A stretch of DNA of 10,726 bases from an uncultured Saprospiraceae bacterium (GCA_937967535.1 CALCMV010000073.1:1-10726), one strand, 5' to 3'; counted from the first letter of the stretch, positions 1-6,090 are shown. Program-made: numbers and translations. Notes: generated by a model not told the origin, from the letters alone.

Positions 1-531
1 ACGCACTTCTTTGCCTTGCATCAGGTACATCAGCGCATTTTGCAAGCCCATCAAATAGGGCAATTTGACCGTACCGCCACCGCCGGGCAGCAAGCCGACT
101 TTCGACTCAGGGAAGCCCAATTTAATCTTAATATTATTCAATACAATCCGATGATGACAACCCAAACACAACTCCAAACCACCGCCCATCGCCGTACCAT
201 TTATCGCCGCTACGAAGGGTTTGCCGCCTGTTTCGATAGCGCGAAATGCAGCGTGCATTTCCATCATTTCCTTAAATTGTTCGGCAGCGCGACCACCCAT
301 ATTTTTCAATTCGCGCAAATCCGCACCGGGCATAAACATACTCCGTCCCGACGTGATAATCATGCCCTTCACACTGTCGTCCGCAAGGGCTTCGTGCGCT
401 ACTTTTAGGTATTCTCCGATAAATCCGGTGCTGAATAAATTTGTCGGATTATTGACTTGATTTATGGTGAATATGCCTATGCCGTCACCACCTACAGTGA
501 AGTGGAATAGGTCGTTTTTTATGTTTTGCAT
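1..531 (-). CDS. Enoyl-CoA hydratase/isomerase (crotonase) domain, N-terminal part of a probable FadB/FadJ-like multifunctional beta-oxidation protein (partial)
   Basis: This is the first 177 codons of a gene that leaves the window at its left edge. The crotonase fold hydrates trans-2-enoyl-CoA in fatty-acid beta-oxidation. I read MPGADLREL at residues 67-75 (first oxyanion-hole segment) and NGTAMGGGLEL at 111-121 (second), with glutamate 120. A second glutamate, E142, sits in GFPESKVGLLPGGGG (139-153). The pair matches the two catalytic glutamates of hydratases such as E. coli FadB (E119 and E139). The LGLPE..LGILPGAGGT-like block is typical of the N-terminal half of multifunctional FadB/FadJ proteins, which continue into a 3-hydroxyacyl-CoA dehydrogenase. 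That continuation lies off the window, so a stand-alone hydratase is not excluded. The ATG at 529-531 is the only in-frame ATG before an upstream stop. It has no Shine-Dalgarno sequence, as is usual in Bacteroidota. The gene probably stands alone and acts in the cytoplasm. Confidence 0.88.
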   Translation of the reverse strand, partial: MQNIKNDLFHFTVGGDGIGIFTINQVNNPTNLFSTGFIGEYLKVAHEALADDSVKGMIITSGRSMFMPGADLRELKNMGGRAAEQFKEMMEMHAAFRAIETGGKPFVAAINGTAMGGGLELCLGCHHRIVLNNIKIKLGFPESKVGLLPGGGGTVKLPYLMGLQNALMYLMQGKEVR

Positions 532-562
532 TTGTATGATTTTAGAATGATTCGTTGACTCA

Positions 563-570
563 CAAATTTA
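563..570 (-). promoter_or_regulatory. Candidate -7 element (TAAATTTG) for the crotonase gene
   Basis: The minus strand reads TAAATTTG, a full match to the Bacteroidota -7 consensus TAnnTTTG, and would give a leader of about 25 nt before the ATG at 531. No TTG is found at the right distance for a -33 element. In DNA this AT-rich the eight-base pattern turns up by chance roughly every 1.5 kb per strand, so position is the main support. Confidence 0.33.
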
Positions 571-613
571 GGAATAAATATACGAGATAATTCATGCTAT
601 TTTAGTTTTGAGC

Positions 614-643
614 AAAAAAAAACCGCCTCATGTGTGAAGCGGT
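614..643 (-). terminator. Rho-independent terminator of the CGAC lipoprotein unit
   Basis: Read on the minus strand, ACCGCTTCA pairs with TGAGGCGGT (nine pairs, one of them G-U) around a CACA loop. A run of about eight T residues follows (A-run 614-621 on the plus strand). It begins 18 nt after the stop codon of the lipoprotein gene and separates it from the crotonase gene downstream. Confidence 0.88.
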
Positions 644-660
644 CTATATTTCGTTATCAT

Positions 661-1125
661 TCAATAAACCAATTCGCCAATATTCCTATTGATTTTCTTA
701 AATTTATCCTCTGTGATGTAGCTCCAAAATGCAATATCGTTATCCTCAATAGTAAAAAATAAATCAGAAGGGTATCTTAATCCATATTTTTCTATACCGT
801 AGTCACGGTCTATCAGTAAATCAGTTGATTTATTTTTATTTTCATTAATCTGATTGACTACTTTATTTACGTTTTCAGATAAGATTATGGTCACAGGTAT
901 CTTGGTATCGCTTGTTTTTTGTGATACATATTCAACAACACTCTTGGTGCAAGCCCCACAGAAATTTGTTTGTAATATAATGATGTGTTGTTTGTCATTA
1001 AGTTTGAGGCTATGAATTTCTTTTAGATAGCTCATTAATTCTTGTTCTCGCTCGAATGGTTTTTCACAAGAAAAAAATATAATAGTGGCAATGCTAAAAA
1101 GTAATATTTGAAGAAGTTTATTCAT
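661..1125 (-). CDS. Lipoprotein with a thioredoxin-like CGAC motif
   Basis: A 154-residue protein. The N-terminus is a lipoprotein signal: MNKLLQ, a hydrophobic stretch, then FFSC with the lipidated cysteine at residue 20, so the mature protein should be membrane-anchored in the envelope. After a short linker, a beta-strand-like IIILQTNFCGACT segment (48-60) carries a CxxC pair, C56 and C59. Its position after a hydrophobic strand and before a helix is what a thioredoxin fold would give. A TSDTKIPVTIIL strand (71-82) and LRYPSDLFF (116-124), which could hold the cis-proline, also fit. A redox or thiol role is inference, as is any partner. It starts inside the last codons of the upstream gene (overlap 1118-1125), so the two are very likely translationally coupled. 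A terminator follows directly. I do not recognise a named family. Confidence 0.82.
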   Translation of the reverse strand: MNKLLQILLFSIATIIFFSCEKPFEREQELMSYLKEIHSLKLNDKQHIIILQTNFCGACTKSVVEYVSQKTSDTKIPVTIILSENVNKVVNQINENKNKSTDLLIDRDYGIEKYGLRYPSDLFFTIEDNDIAFWSYITEDKFKKINRNIGELVY

Positions 1126-1456
1126 GTTTTGCTATTTTCAAAATATCAAATTTTAAAGAATATTTGTCGTATTCAGGGTTCTTGTAGTGGGCATAGGATA
1201 GATATAAGCCCTCTTTCCCTACAAAAGATTTATCGCTATTGTATTTGTGTTTTCCGAATTCAATCTCATCAAGAAGTTCAAATTTTTTATTAAAGACTAT
1301 TAATACCAACTCCTTCTCTCCCCATGAATTATAATGTCCTACAAGAGCTCTGCCGTGTAGCTTTCCTCCCGAAAGCGGCACGGCGTTTTGTTTTTCGCTT
1401 GGCACTGTGCATAATAATGACTGTCCCTGCACAGCACCCTGCTGCTTCATAGGCAT
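1118..1456 (-). pseudogene. C-terminal stump of a DUF4221-like six-bladed beta-propeller protein, 5' end replaced by a GC-rich island
   Basis: The open frame has 112 codons from an ATG at 1456. Residues from about 40 onward (SWGEKELVLIVFNKKFELLD, then FVGKEGLYLSYAHYKNPEYD and a final KFDILKI) resemble, from memory, the closing blade of DUF4221/six-bladed propeller lipoproteins of Bacteroidota, which usually run to some 350-400 residues. The first 35 or so residues do not look like propeller sequence. They have no signal peptide, and they are encoded by a GC-rich patch (about 50%, against about 30% on either side) containing a perfect nested hairpin. The simplest reading is a gene truncated by deletion or by insertion of a repeat, leaving the 3' end in frame with a chance ATG. 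It overlaps the CGAC lipoprotein gene by 8 nt, so the intact pair was probably an operon. Whether the stump is translated is unknown. Confidence 0.55.
1352..1384. repeat. Nested hairpin in a GC-rich island
   Basis: GCCGTG at 1352-1357 pairs with CACGGC at 1379-1384. Inside it GCTTTC (1360-1365) pairs with GAAAGC (1371-1376) around a CTCCC loop, separated from the outer stem by a 2x2 internal loop (TA/GG). On the plus strand a T-rich stretch follows (GTTTTGTTTTTC), but no plus-strand gene ends here. The island spans roughly 1340-1450 and resembles a small palindromic repeat unit more than coding DNA. Confidence 0.6.
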
Positions 1457-1918
1457 AGATATTTAGAAAAGTGAGAAAATCAGATTGGAATAAGAATATC
1501 AGGTAGTATCATCCTTTTTATGTGTCGGACAATATATACGAATATGTATTTTACTAAATTGAAGGGGGGGGGGAATTATAAAGGCTAATGATTTTCATGG
1601 CTCGAAATTTTTTAAGATGTATGAGTTAAATTTTTCAGTAAAAGTATTTGTATATCATAAAGGTAAGTATGTGTTTTGAGATTTCCAAATTTTGAGTGAT
1701 AAAAAAATAAGCGGGAAGTGTTAATTCTTTGAACTAGTTGAATATATATATTCTCACTGAAAGAAGAAAAATTATAGAATAAAAATCTACACAAAAACCC
1801 GTAAATTCACCAAAAATTACAAGCAATGAAAGACCCAACATCCAAGAAGATTTCATTTGGAAATGAGTTGAAAAAAACGCATCTTGTATAAAAGTTTTCT
1901 CTTAGAAAAAGTAAAAAT
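1457..1918. other. AT-rich spacer, no gene seen, contains a G10 run
   Basis: Strongly AT-rich DNA between two diverging genes. The only striking item is an uninterrupted run of ten G residues at 1564-1573. A 60-codon frame on the minus strand (1612-1794) has low-complexity composition and no recognisable features, so I do not call it. I saw no clear promoter for the gene at 1919. TTGAAA at 1868 and TATAAA at 1887 are only 13 nt apart, which is poor spacing. Confidence 0.6.
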
Positions 1919-2587
1919 ATGACCGCTACTACTCAACAAGAATTAGTCAACAACATTCTTTCCATGCCCAATGCACCGATTATCATAAAAGAAATCGGAC
2001 AACAATTGGTGGAAGAACGTAAAAAGCGATTAGATTTTTACGACAAAGTAACGGATGAAAACAAGGTAGAATTTATCAATGGTGAAATCATCATACATTC
2101 CCCCGTAAAGAAAGTTCACAATGATATTACAGGCTTGTTGCACAGCATTTTGGATATTTATGTCCGAAAAAATAAACTGGGTTATGTGGGCTATGAAAAG
2201 CTGATGATTTCGCTTACCCGAAACGATTACGAACCCGATATATGTTTTTTTGACAAATCAACATCCGACCAATTTACCAAAGACCAAAGCCGATTTCCTG
2301 CACCTGATTTGGTCGTAGAGGTTCTCTCAAAAGGCACTGCACCACGCGATAGAGGCATCAAATATCAGGATTACGAAGCACACGGTATCGCCGAATATTG
2401 GATAATCGTACCTAAACAAGAAGTGATTGAGCAATACCGCCTGAATGAACAAGGCAGCTATGAGCTTATCCTTAAATCCGGCACGGGAATTATCGAATGT
2501 GCTTGTGTTCAGGGTTTTACGATTCCTATCAGAGCCATATTTGACGAAGATACGAATATGGAAGTATTGGAGAAGATGTTTGAGTAA
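1919..2587 (+). CDS. Uma2-family (PF05685) putative endonuclease
   Basis: A 222-residue protein of the Uma2 group, a PD-(D/E)XK-like nuclease family. The marks are VEFINGEIIIHSPVKKVHND (50-69, the usual opening G-E-I/L block), YEPDICFF (104-111) with the PD aspartate D107, and PDLVVEVLS (129-137) with E134. After these comes RDRGIKYQDYEAHGIAEYWI (143-162), the family's D..K...Y...G..EYW signature, with K148 as the probable lysine of the active site. Length is normal for the family and the protein has no signal peptide, so it is cytoplasmic. Its biological role is unsettled: such genes are often multicopy and scattered without restriction-modification partners, and none is present here. The ATG at 1919 follows an A-rich leader without a Shine-Dalgarno sequence. 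The gene stands alone, and a GC-rich hairpin block follows. Confidence 0.9.
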   Translation: MTATTQQELVNNILSMPNAPIIIKEIGQQLVEERKKRLDFYDKVTDENKVEFINGEIIIHSPVKKVHNDITGLLHSILDIYVRKNKLGYVGYEKLMISLTRNDYEPDICFFDKSTSDQFTKDQSRFPAPDLVVEVLSKGTAPRDRGIKYQDYEAHGIAEYWIIVPKQEVIEQYRLNEQGSYELILKSGTGIIECACVQGFTIPIRAIFDEDTNMEVLEKMFE

Positions 2588-2760
2588 AAGCGGACGATGC
2601 GGATTATGGCAAACAAATTGTCGCCACACTTGGGCGACAATTGAGCGTGTTGCTCTGTACAGACGGTTTCAACCGTCTCGTAAACAGTTACTTGACGGCT
2701 ACCTGTCCCACAACTTGATTCAGGAAAGTCGTCAGTACGGAAGCACCATGCTACGGGGTT
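2588..2760. repeat. GC-rich hairpin cluster, probable interspersed repeat or decayed element
   Basis: Two thirds of the spacer is about 50% GC, well above the AT-rich sequence to its right. It holds two strong palindromes. AATTGTCGCC (2616-2625) pairs perfectly with 2633-2642 around a 7-nt loop, and AGACGGTT (2661-2668) pairs with AACCGTCT (2671-2678) around TC. Neither is followed by a T-run, so they are poor intrinsic terminators. At 2739-2754 the minus strand reads GTAGCATGGTGCTTCC, one mismatch from plus-strand 10367-10382. Open frames across it on both strands look non-protein-like. Confidence 0.5.
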
Positions 2761-2776
2761 TCTGTAAAAATATAAA

Positions 2777-2805
2777 AATCCGCATACAAAACTTGCATAC
2801 GGATT
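2777..2805 (-). terminator. Rho-independent terminator of the YceI-family gene
   Basis: On the minus strand AATCCGTATGCAA pairs with TTGTATGCGGATT (13 pairs, two of them G-U) around a GTT loop. The run TTTTTATATTTTTA follows the stem, overlapping its last bases. It lies about 30 nt past the yceI-like stop codon. On the plus strand the sequence after the stem is only moderately T-rich, so any action on Uma2 transcripts would be weaker. Confidence 0.75.
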
Positions 2806-2835
2806 CTTATTTATTATCATCAAAACATCAGCATA

Positions 2836-3516
2836 TCAATTTGTGACCCTTCTCGCCGTAATTGTCAATGCGATACCGATGTCATTGCTTATCACTTTAT
2901 CTTTCAGGTCGTCTGCCACTGAGTCTTTATCTGTGCTGCCGTAGCTGATGCCCCATTGTGTGCGGTCAATCACAAATTGCGGGGCAGATGCCGTTACCAC
3001 GTCTCCTGCTGTGGCGATTTTTGCGTTAAATTCGATGCTCTTAGCCACGCCTTTCAGCGTCAAATTACCTTTCACTTTGTGCGTTGCATCTGCTACGCCT
3101 GCGAGTGGTTCTGTGCTTGTAATCTCAAATTTGGCATTTGGGTGGTTCGCCACATCAAAAAAGTCTGCCGACTTCAGGTGACCTTCCAATTTTCCTTTGC
3201 CTGCACCTTCAAGGTCGGTATTGACAATGCCCGCCATGTTTAGCAGCATTTCTCCACCAACTATCTGATTGTCAGCTACTTCTACACGACCTGATTTGAT
3301 GGGTAGCGTCCCTATATGCTTGCCGCCTACGAATCGTTTTGAGCCTGTCCATATTACCGAACTATTGCCGCCTACCATATAGGTTTGTGTGTCAGTGGGG
3401 GTTGACTTTGGTTTTTCGGCTTCACCTGTTTTGGCTTTATCGCCTTCTACGCCGCCGCAAGCGACTATTCCGACCACCAAAACTGCAAGTAGTAAAATAT
3501 TAAGTACCGTTTTCAT
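2836..3516 (-). CDS. YceI-family lipoprotein
   Basis: A 226-residue protein with a lipoprotein signal: MKTVLN, a hydrophobic core, then GIVAC with lipidated cysteine 20, followed by a flexible charged and Thr/Pro-rich linker (21-45). The YceI domain (PF04264) fills the rest: SVIWTGSKRFVGGKHIGTLP (53-72), LKSADFFDVANHPNAKFEIT (115-133, the family's SxDFFDv..hP.a.F block), HKVKGNLTLKGVAKSIEF (146-163) and FVIDRTQWGISYGS (181-194). YceI proteins form a lipocalin-like barrel that binds isoprenoid-type lipids such as polyprenyl chains. The ligand here is not known. It should sit on the periplasmic or outer face of an envelope membrane. It is a single gene with its own terminator. A TAAATTTG box on the minus strand at 3638-3645 could be its -7 element, but no -33 element accompanies it. 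Confidence 0.93.
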   Translation of the reverse strand: MKTVLNILLLAVLVVGIVACGGVEGDKAKTGEAEKPKSTPTDTQTYMVGGNSSVIWTGSKRFVGGKHIGTLPIKSGRVEVADNQIVGGEMLLNMAGIVNTDLEGAGKGKLEGHLKSADFFDVANHPNAKFEITSTEPLAGVADATHKVKGNLTLKGVAKSIEFNAKIATAGDVVTASAPQFVIDRTQWGISYGSTDKDSVADDLKDKVISNDIGIALTITARRVTN

Positions 3517-3850
3517 AATTGATTTTTTTATTAGATGAAAAAATTAAAATTTATCCCGATAATTATCATGGATATGCACCAAACATCCTTTTTGGGAAAA
3601 GGTTGATGGTATAAGTTTAAACTTGTATTTTTTTATTCAAATTTAATAATATATTTCTATGAACGGGGTTTGGACATTTTGGAAATTCGGAAATCGGGGA
3701 GTTAGATAAAACACTTACAATCAATAATTTATGTTAATTTGTATTTTTTATTTCAAATTAATTTTATTGCAATTTTTATTCTACTAATAAATATAATGTG
3801 TTCGCCAATTTTGAATTTTTAATAATAAAAAATATTTTGATAAGTGTACT

Positions 3851-3962
3851 GTAATGACTGCTTTAGCTGTCAAGTAATACAAAAATAAATTTATAAATTG
3901 TTGTTTTTAAATTTATTACAAATAAAAATAATAGTACACTTGACAGCTAAAGCAGTCATTAC
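3851..3962. repeat. Perfect 25-nt inverted repeat with AT-rich spacer
   Basis: Bases 3851-3875 are the exact reverse complement of 3938-3962. The 62-nt spacer is almost pure A/T and carries its own weaker inverted repeat (AATAAATTTA ... TAAATTTATT), so the whole could fold into a long cruciform or hairpin. The arm contains TAAAGCAGTCATTAC, which is repeated again in direct orientation just to the right (3982-3997). The block AGTACACT also recurs, outside the left arm in inverted form and at the inner edge of the right arm. It has no coding frame or terminator T-run. Confidence 0.9.
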
Positions 3963-4036
3963 GGAGTTCCCGTCCAAGCCTGTAAAGCAGTCATTACGGG
4001 TTTATTTTCATTGAAAATTAAAGATTTGTCCTGCAC
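3938..4036 (+). repeat. Interspersed repeat, copy 1 (related to 8801-8908)
   Basis: This copy and the one at 8801-8908 share three blocks in the same order and orientation: a GCTAAAG hairpin core, TGTAAAGCAGTCATTA (identical over 16 nt at 3981-3996 and 8843-8858), and a final AAATTAAA.AT.TGTCCTGCAC block (20 of 22 identical; here it ends at 4036). Two matching blocks with different spacers argue for common descent. Both copies lie in non-coding DNA next to AT-rich inverted repeats. Confidence 0.7.
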
Positions 4037-4084
4037 TCAATTTTTCGGTTGGTTAATACTCAATATCCAATTCTATGAGAAAAT

Positions 4085-4128
4085 ACAAAAAAAAACGCGA
4101 ATGTAGTACCAAATACCACATTCGCGTT
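4085..4128 (-). terminator. Strong rho-independent terminator of the T9SS-sorted gene
   Basis: On the minus strand AACGCGAATGT pairs perfectly with ACATTCGCGTT (11 pairs), and after one mismatch three more pairs close the inner loop. Nine T residues follow (A-run 4087-4095 on the plus strand). It starts about 25 nt past the stop codon at 4153. Confidence 0.93.
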
Positions 4129-4152
4129 CTTGTTAGAAACGAGAATCTCAAA

Positions 4153-5304
4153 TTAGGGTTTAATTATGACTAAACGTTTCGTAATCAAAGCATTACCTGC
4201 CGAATTGCTGATGTTGTATAGATAAGTACCCTGACTCAAATCCGATACATCCAATCGAAAACTACTATCGCCTGTAATGTCAATCGCTTGTTGTTTGACG
4301 ATACGCCCAAGCATGTTGTAGACATTAATACGGTATGTTCCGGCATCAAATCCGCTTGTGGTGATGCTGACATCATTGACGGCGGGATTGGGGAAAGCAG
4401 TCATATCTATTTGCGCTGCGTCCGGGGCTTGTACATCTACAATTTCCGCCGGAATTTTGAAGCGGATAGCTTGTGCGGGGCGATGCTCGGCATTTGGTCC
4501 GTCATTGTCTATTTCAAACTCAATGATGGGTTCTTTGACCATATCATTGAGAAACATAATCGTCTCGATGGTATCCGCACCAAAACCTTCCAAGCCTAAA
4601 GCCTCCAAATCCTGCCAACCGATGAAGGGGAGTTGTGCCATGCCTTGTGTCTGACGAAACTCGGTCTGCACCACGCGCAATACATCCCAAGTACCGTAGG
4701 GCGTAGTGAATGTTCCCCAACCATCAGCGACATACTCTACGGTAGAACTGACATCCAAAATAGCAGAGTTGACCACCGTTGTGATACCTGCAACGGTCAC
4801 TTCCAAATTTGCATTGAGGAGTTCTTCATGGAAGGCATAAGTATCTGTAAATGTATCGCCGTAGGTCATGTTTGCAGGCAGTACCGTATAGCTTGGGTCG
4901 AATGAAATGGTCAATTCCAGATTCTCCACAATATCAATCGGCGAACCGAAATAGCCCAAGAGGGTCAAGCCGTCTGCATCGTGTTTGTAGTAGCCTTCGC
5001 CGCTAAAAAAGGGAGAGGGTCCTACCATATCGGCATCCGGGAAGCTATCCGTCACCGCACCTTCCGATGCCTCTTTATAGTTTCTGACCTGCATGGTTTC
5101 TATCTGAATGAGGTTAAATTCCCAGTCTTTATTTTCGCCGGTACTGAGGTTGTAGGTCGGGTTGTCGTACCAAAATTCGGTAGAATCAATGCCAAGATAC
5201 AATCTGTCGCCCACCTGCGGGATATGCCCCGTACCAAGCGTAATTTGTGCCTGCATCGCAAAGCCCAAACTTATATATAATCCAAGTAGTAATAGTTTTT
5301 TCAT
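4153..5304 (-). CDS. Secreted protein with a C-terminal T9SS type A sorting domain, function unknown
   Basis: A 383-residue protein. Residues 1-20 are a Sec signal peptide (MKKLLLLGLYISLGFAMQAQ, cleavage probably after AQA or Q20). Residues 21-295 are a beta-rich region I do not recognise, rich in T, D, aromatic residues and GYFG/WGTF-like turns. The last 80 residues or so are a Por secretion-system C-terminal domain: AFPNPAVNDVSI (303-314), YRINVYNMLGRIVKQQ (324-339), LDVSDLSQGTYLYNI (351-365) and the closing ITKRLVIIKP (374-383). The N-terminal signal leads to the periplasm, and the C-terminal domain to the T9SS for release or attachment at the cell surface. It is a single gene ended by a strong terminator. 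The 170 nt before its start are low-complexity inverted repeats. Any enzymatic or adhesive role is unknown. Confidence 0.9.
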   Translation of the reverse strand: MKKLLLLGLYISLGFAMQAQITLGTGHIPQVGDRLYLGIDSTEFWYDNPTYNLSTGENKDWEFNLIQIETMQVRNYKEASEGAVTDSFPDADMVGPSPFFSGEGYYKHDADGLTLLGYFGSPIDIVENLELTISFDPSYTVLPANMTYGDTFTDTYAFHEELLNANLEVTVAGITTVVNSAILDVSSTVEYVADGWGTFTTPYGTWDVLRVVQTEFRQTQGMAQLPFIGWQDLEALGLEGFGADTIETIMFLNDMVKEPIIEFEIDNDGPNAEHRPAQAIRFKIPAEIVDVQAPDAAQIDMTAFPNPAVNDVSITTSGFDAGTYRINVYNMLGRIVKQQAIDITGDSSFRLDVSDLSQGTYLYNISNSAGNALITKRLVIIKP

Positions 5305-5310
5305 ATTCTA

Positions 5311-5476
5311 AAAAATGAGTGAATGAGTGAATTTCGAATGAGTGAATGAATAAATTCTAATGAATGAGTGAGTGAATTTTGAATGAATGAATTAAATGTG
5401 TGATTCATTCACTCATTCATTCCAAATTCATTCATTATTATCTACTCATTTCATCATTTACTCATCTACTCATTTA
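5311..5476. repeat. GAATGAGT-type low-complexity inverted repeat upstream of the T9SS gene
   Basis: From 5311 to about 5390 the plus strand is built of GAATGA, GAGTGA and AATGAGT words. From about 5403 to 5476 it switches to the complementary words (ATTCATTC, ACTCATTC, CTACTCATTT). Bases 5359-5377 and 5403-5421 form an inverted repeat with 18 Watson-Crick pairs plus one G-T out of 19, around a 25-nt spacer. The block abuts the start codon at 5304, so it lies in the promoter or 5' leader of that gene. It is not a CRISPR array, because there are no unique spacers. Confidence 0.8.
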
Positions 5477-5790
5477 AGATTGGTCAATTATGATGCCATC
5501 TGCTTATAATTTCTTGTTAATGGGGGCATTTTTTTATGACTTCAAATGTAATGGGTTAGATAAGATTTATGAGGTAAATTAATGAATACCAATATAAACT
5601 GAAAGCTCAACAGATTTTATTTTAGTCGAAATTTTAAATAATAAATTTTAAAAATCTACAAATTAGATAGATTTTATTCTTAAAAAATACTATTTCATAC
5701 AGCTAAACCAAATTTTTTTTGCTGCGCCAAAAATTTGTTGAGTTTACAGATATAAAAAATATGTTAAATTTTAAAAAATATGCTCAAATA
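5477..5790. other. AT-rich intergenic stretch, no gene seen
   Basis: Very AT-rich DNA between the low-complexity block and the promoter at 5791. One perfect 9-bp AT-rich hairpin was seen (CAAATTTTT at 5709-5717 with AAAAATTTG at 5729-5737, loop 5718-5728). A minus-strand TACATTTG at 5543-5550 matches the -7 consensus for the gene at 5304 but has no -33 partner and may be chance. Confidence 0.5.
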
Positions 5791-5824
5791 TTTTGAAAAA
5801 AAAAAAAAATACGACATATATTTG
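5791..5824 (+). promoter_or_regulatory. Bacteroidota-type promoter (TTTTG / TATATTTG) for the 6115-8709 genes or a small RNA
   Basis: TTTTG at 5791-5795 and TATATTTG at 5817-5824 match the -33 and -7 elements of the Bacteroidota primary sigma factor, with a spacer of 21 nt, inside the range known for the phylum. The spacer begins with fourteen consecutive A residues (5796-5809), an A-tract that would curve the DNA. Transcription would start near 5830 and run rightward, giving a leader of roughly 285 nt before the ATG at 6115. Confidence 0.58.
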
Positions 5825-5947
5825 CACAGAAACAAAATAGAACAAAACAAAATTTGAGCACAAAAAACGGTTTGACCCATATTCAAGCACCTTTATAAAA
5901 GACGGTCTTACCAAATATTTTTCAATTATATCAACATTTAAAACGCT

Positions 5948-6010
5948 ATGCCTATGGTAGCAGCGAAAGTACGCTTGTACGCCTATGCGTATGAGCAGGA
6001 AATCGCATGA
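5948..6010 (+). CDS. Possible 20-residue leader peptide ORF (weak)
   Basis: An ATG at 5948 opens 20 sense codons ending in TGA at 6008-6010; the peptide begins MPMVAAKVRL and includes YAYAYEQ. A second in-frame ATG follows two codons later. It lies in the transcribed leader between the promoter at 5791-5824 and two hairpins, and it is richer in G and C than the sequence around it. There is no Shine-Dalgarno sequence, homologue or codon evidence to prove translation. A chance frame is at least as likely. Confidence 0.2.
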   Translation: MPMVAAKVRLYAYAYEQEIA

Positions 6011-6020
6011 AAAAAGAAAT

Positions 6021-6049
6021 GCCGTGTGCTTTTGGCGAAGCAACACGGC
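6021..6049. promoter_or_regulatory. Leader hairpin
   Basis: GCCGTGT (6021-6027) pairs with ACACGGC (6043-6049), extended inward by GCTT with AAGC past a single bulged A at 6042. A-runs flank it on the plus strand, so it is not a plus-strand terminator. On the minus strand a T-rich stretch (ATTTCTTTTTT) follows, so it could stop leftward transcription. Confidence 0.5.
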
Positions 6050-6058
6050 AAAAAATCA

Positions 6059-6090
6059 TTGCAGACCGAAATTAATGGGACTGCAAATTT
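6059..6090 (+). promoter_or_regulatory. Weak hairpin with short T-tract (possible attenuator or small-RNA end)
   Basis: TTGCAG (6059-6064) pairs with CTGCAA (6081-6086), with an inner CC/GG pairing, and is followed by ATTTTGTT. The stem is short and the loop long, so termination would be partial at most. It lies 29 nt before the ATG at 6115. Confidence 0.25.

Larger units (their letters stand above)
3517..4084. other. AT-rich intergenic region with repeats, no gene seen
   Basis: About 570 nt between two minus-strand genes. The first 320 nt are plain AT-rich sequence with one small palindrome, AAGTTTAAACTT (3614-3625). The remainder holds a long inverted repeat (3851-3962) and an interspersed repeat (to about 4036), both listed separately. 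No open frame with protein-like composition was seen. Confidence 0.6.

Noticed and set aside
1612..1794. 60-codon frame on the minus strand
   Set aside because: AT-driven composition, no motif, and no promoter or neighbour that would explain it.
2616..2642. Intrinsic terminator of the Uma2 gene
   Set aside because: The stem is strong, but the following sequence (TTGAGCGTG) has no T-run.
2445..2846. Plus-strand frame of 133 codons across the end of Uma2 and the spacer
   Set aside because: It overlaps the Uma2 gene in another frame and continues through hairpins and the yceI terminator, with no protein-like pattern.
3938..4000. CRISPR-like repeats of TAAAGCAGTCATTAC
   Set aside because: Only two direct copies and one inverted copy, and the matching site near 8843 shares the flanking blocks as well, which fits an interspersed repeat.
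5311..5476. CRISPR array
   Set aside because: Repeats are 4-8 nt words with no fixed-length repeat, no unique spacers and no cas gene nearby.
5543..5550. Minus-strand TACATTTG as the promoter of the gene at 5304
   Set aside because: It matches the -7 consensus but has no -33 element, and about a dozen such matches are expected by chance across both strands of this window.
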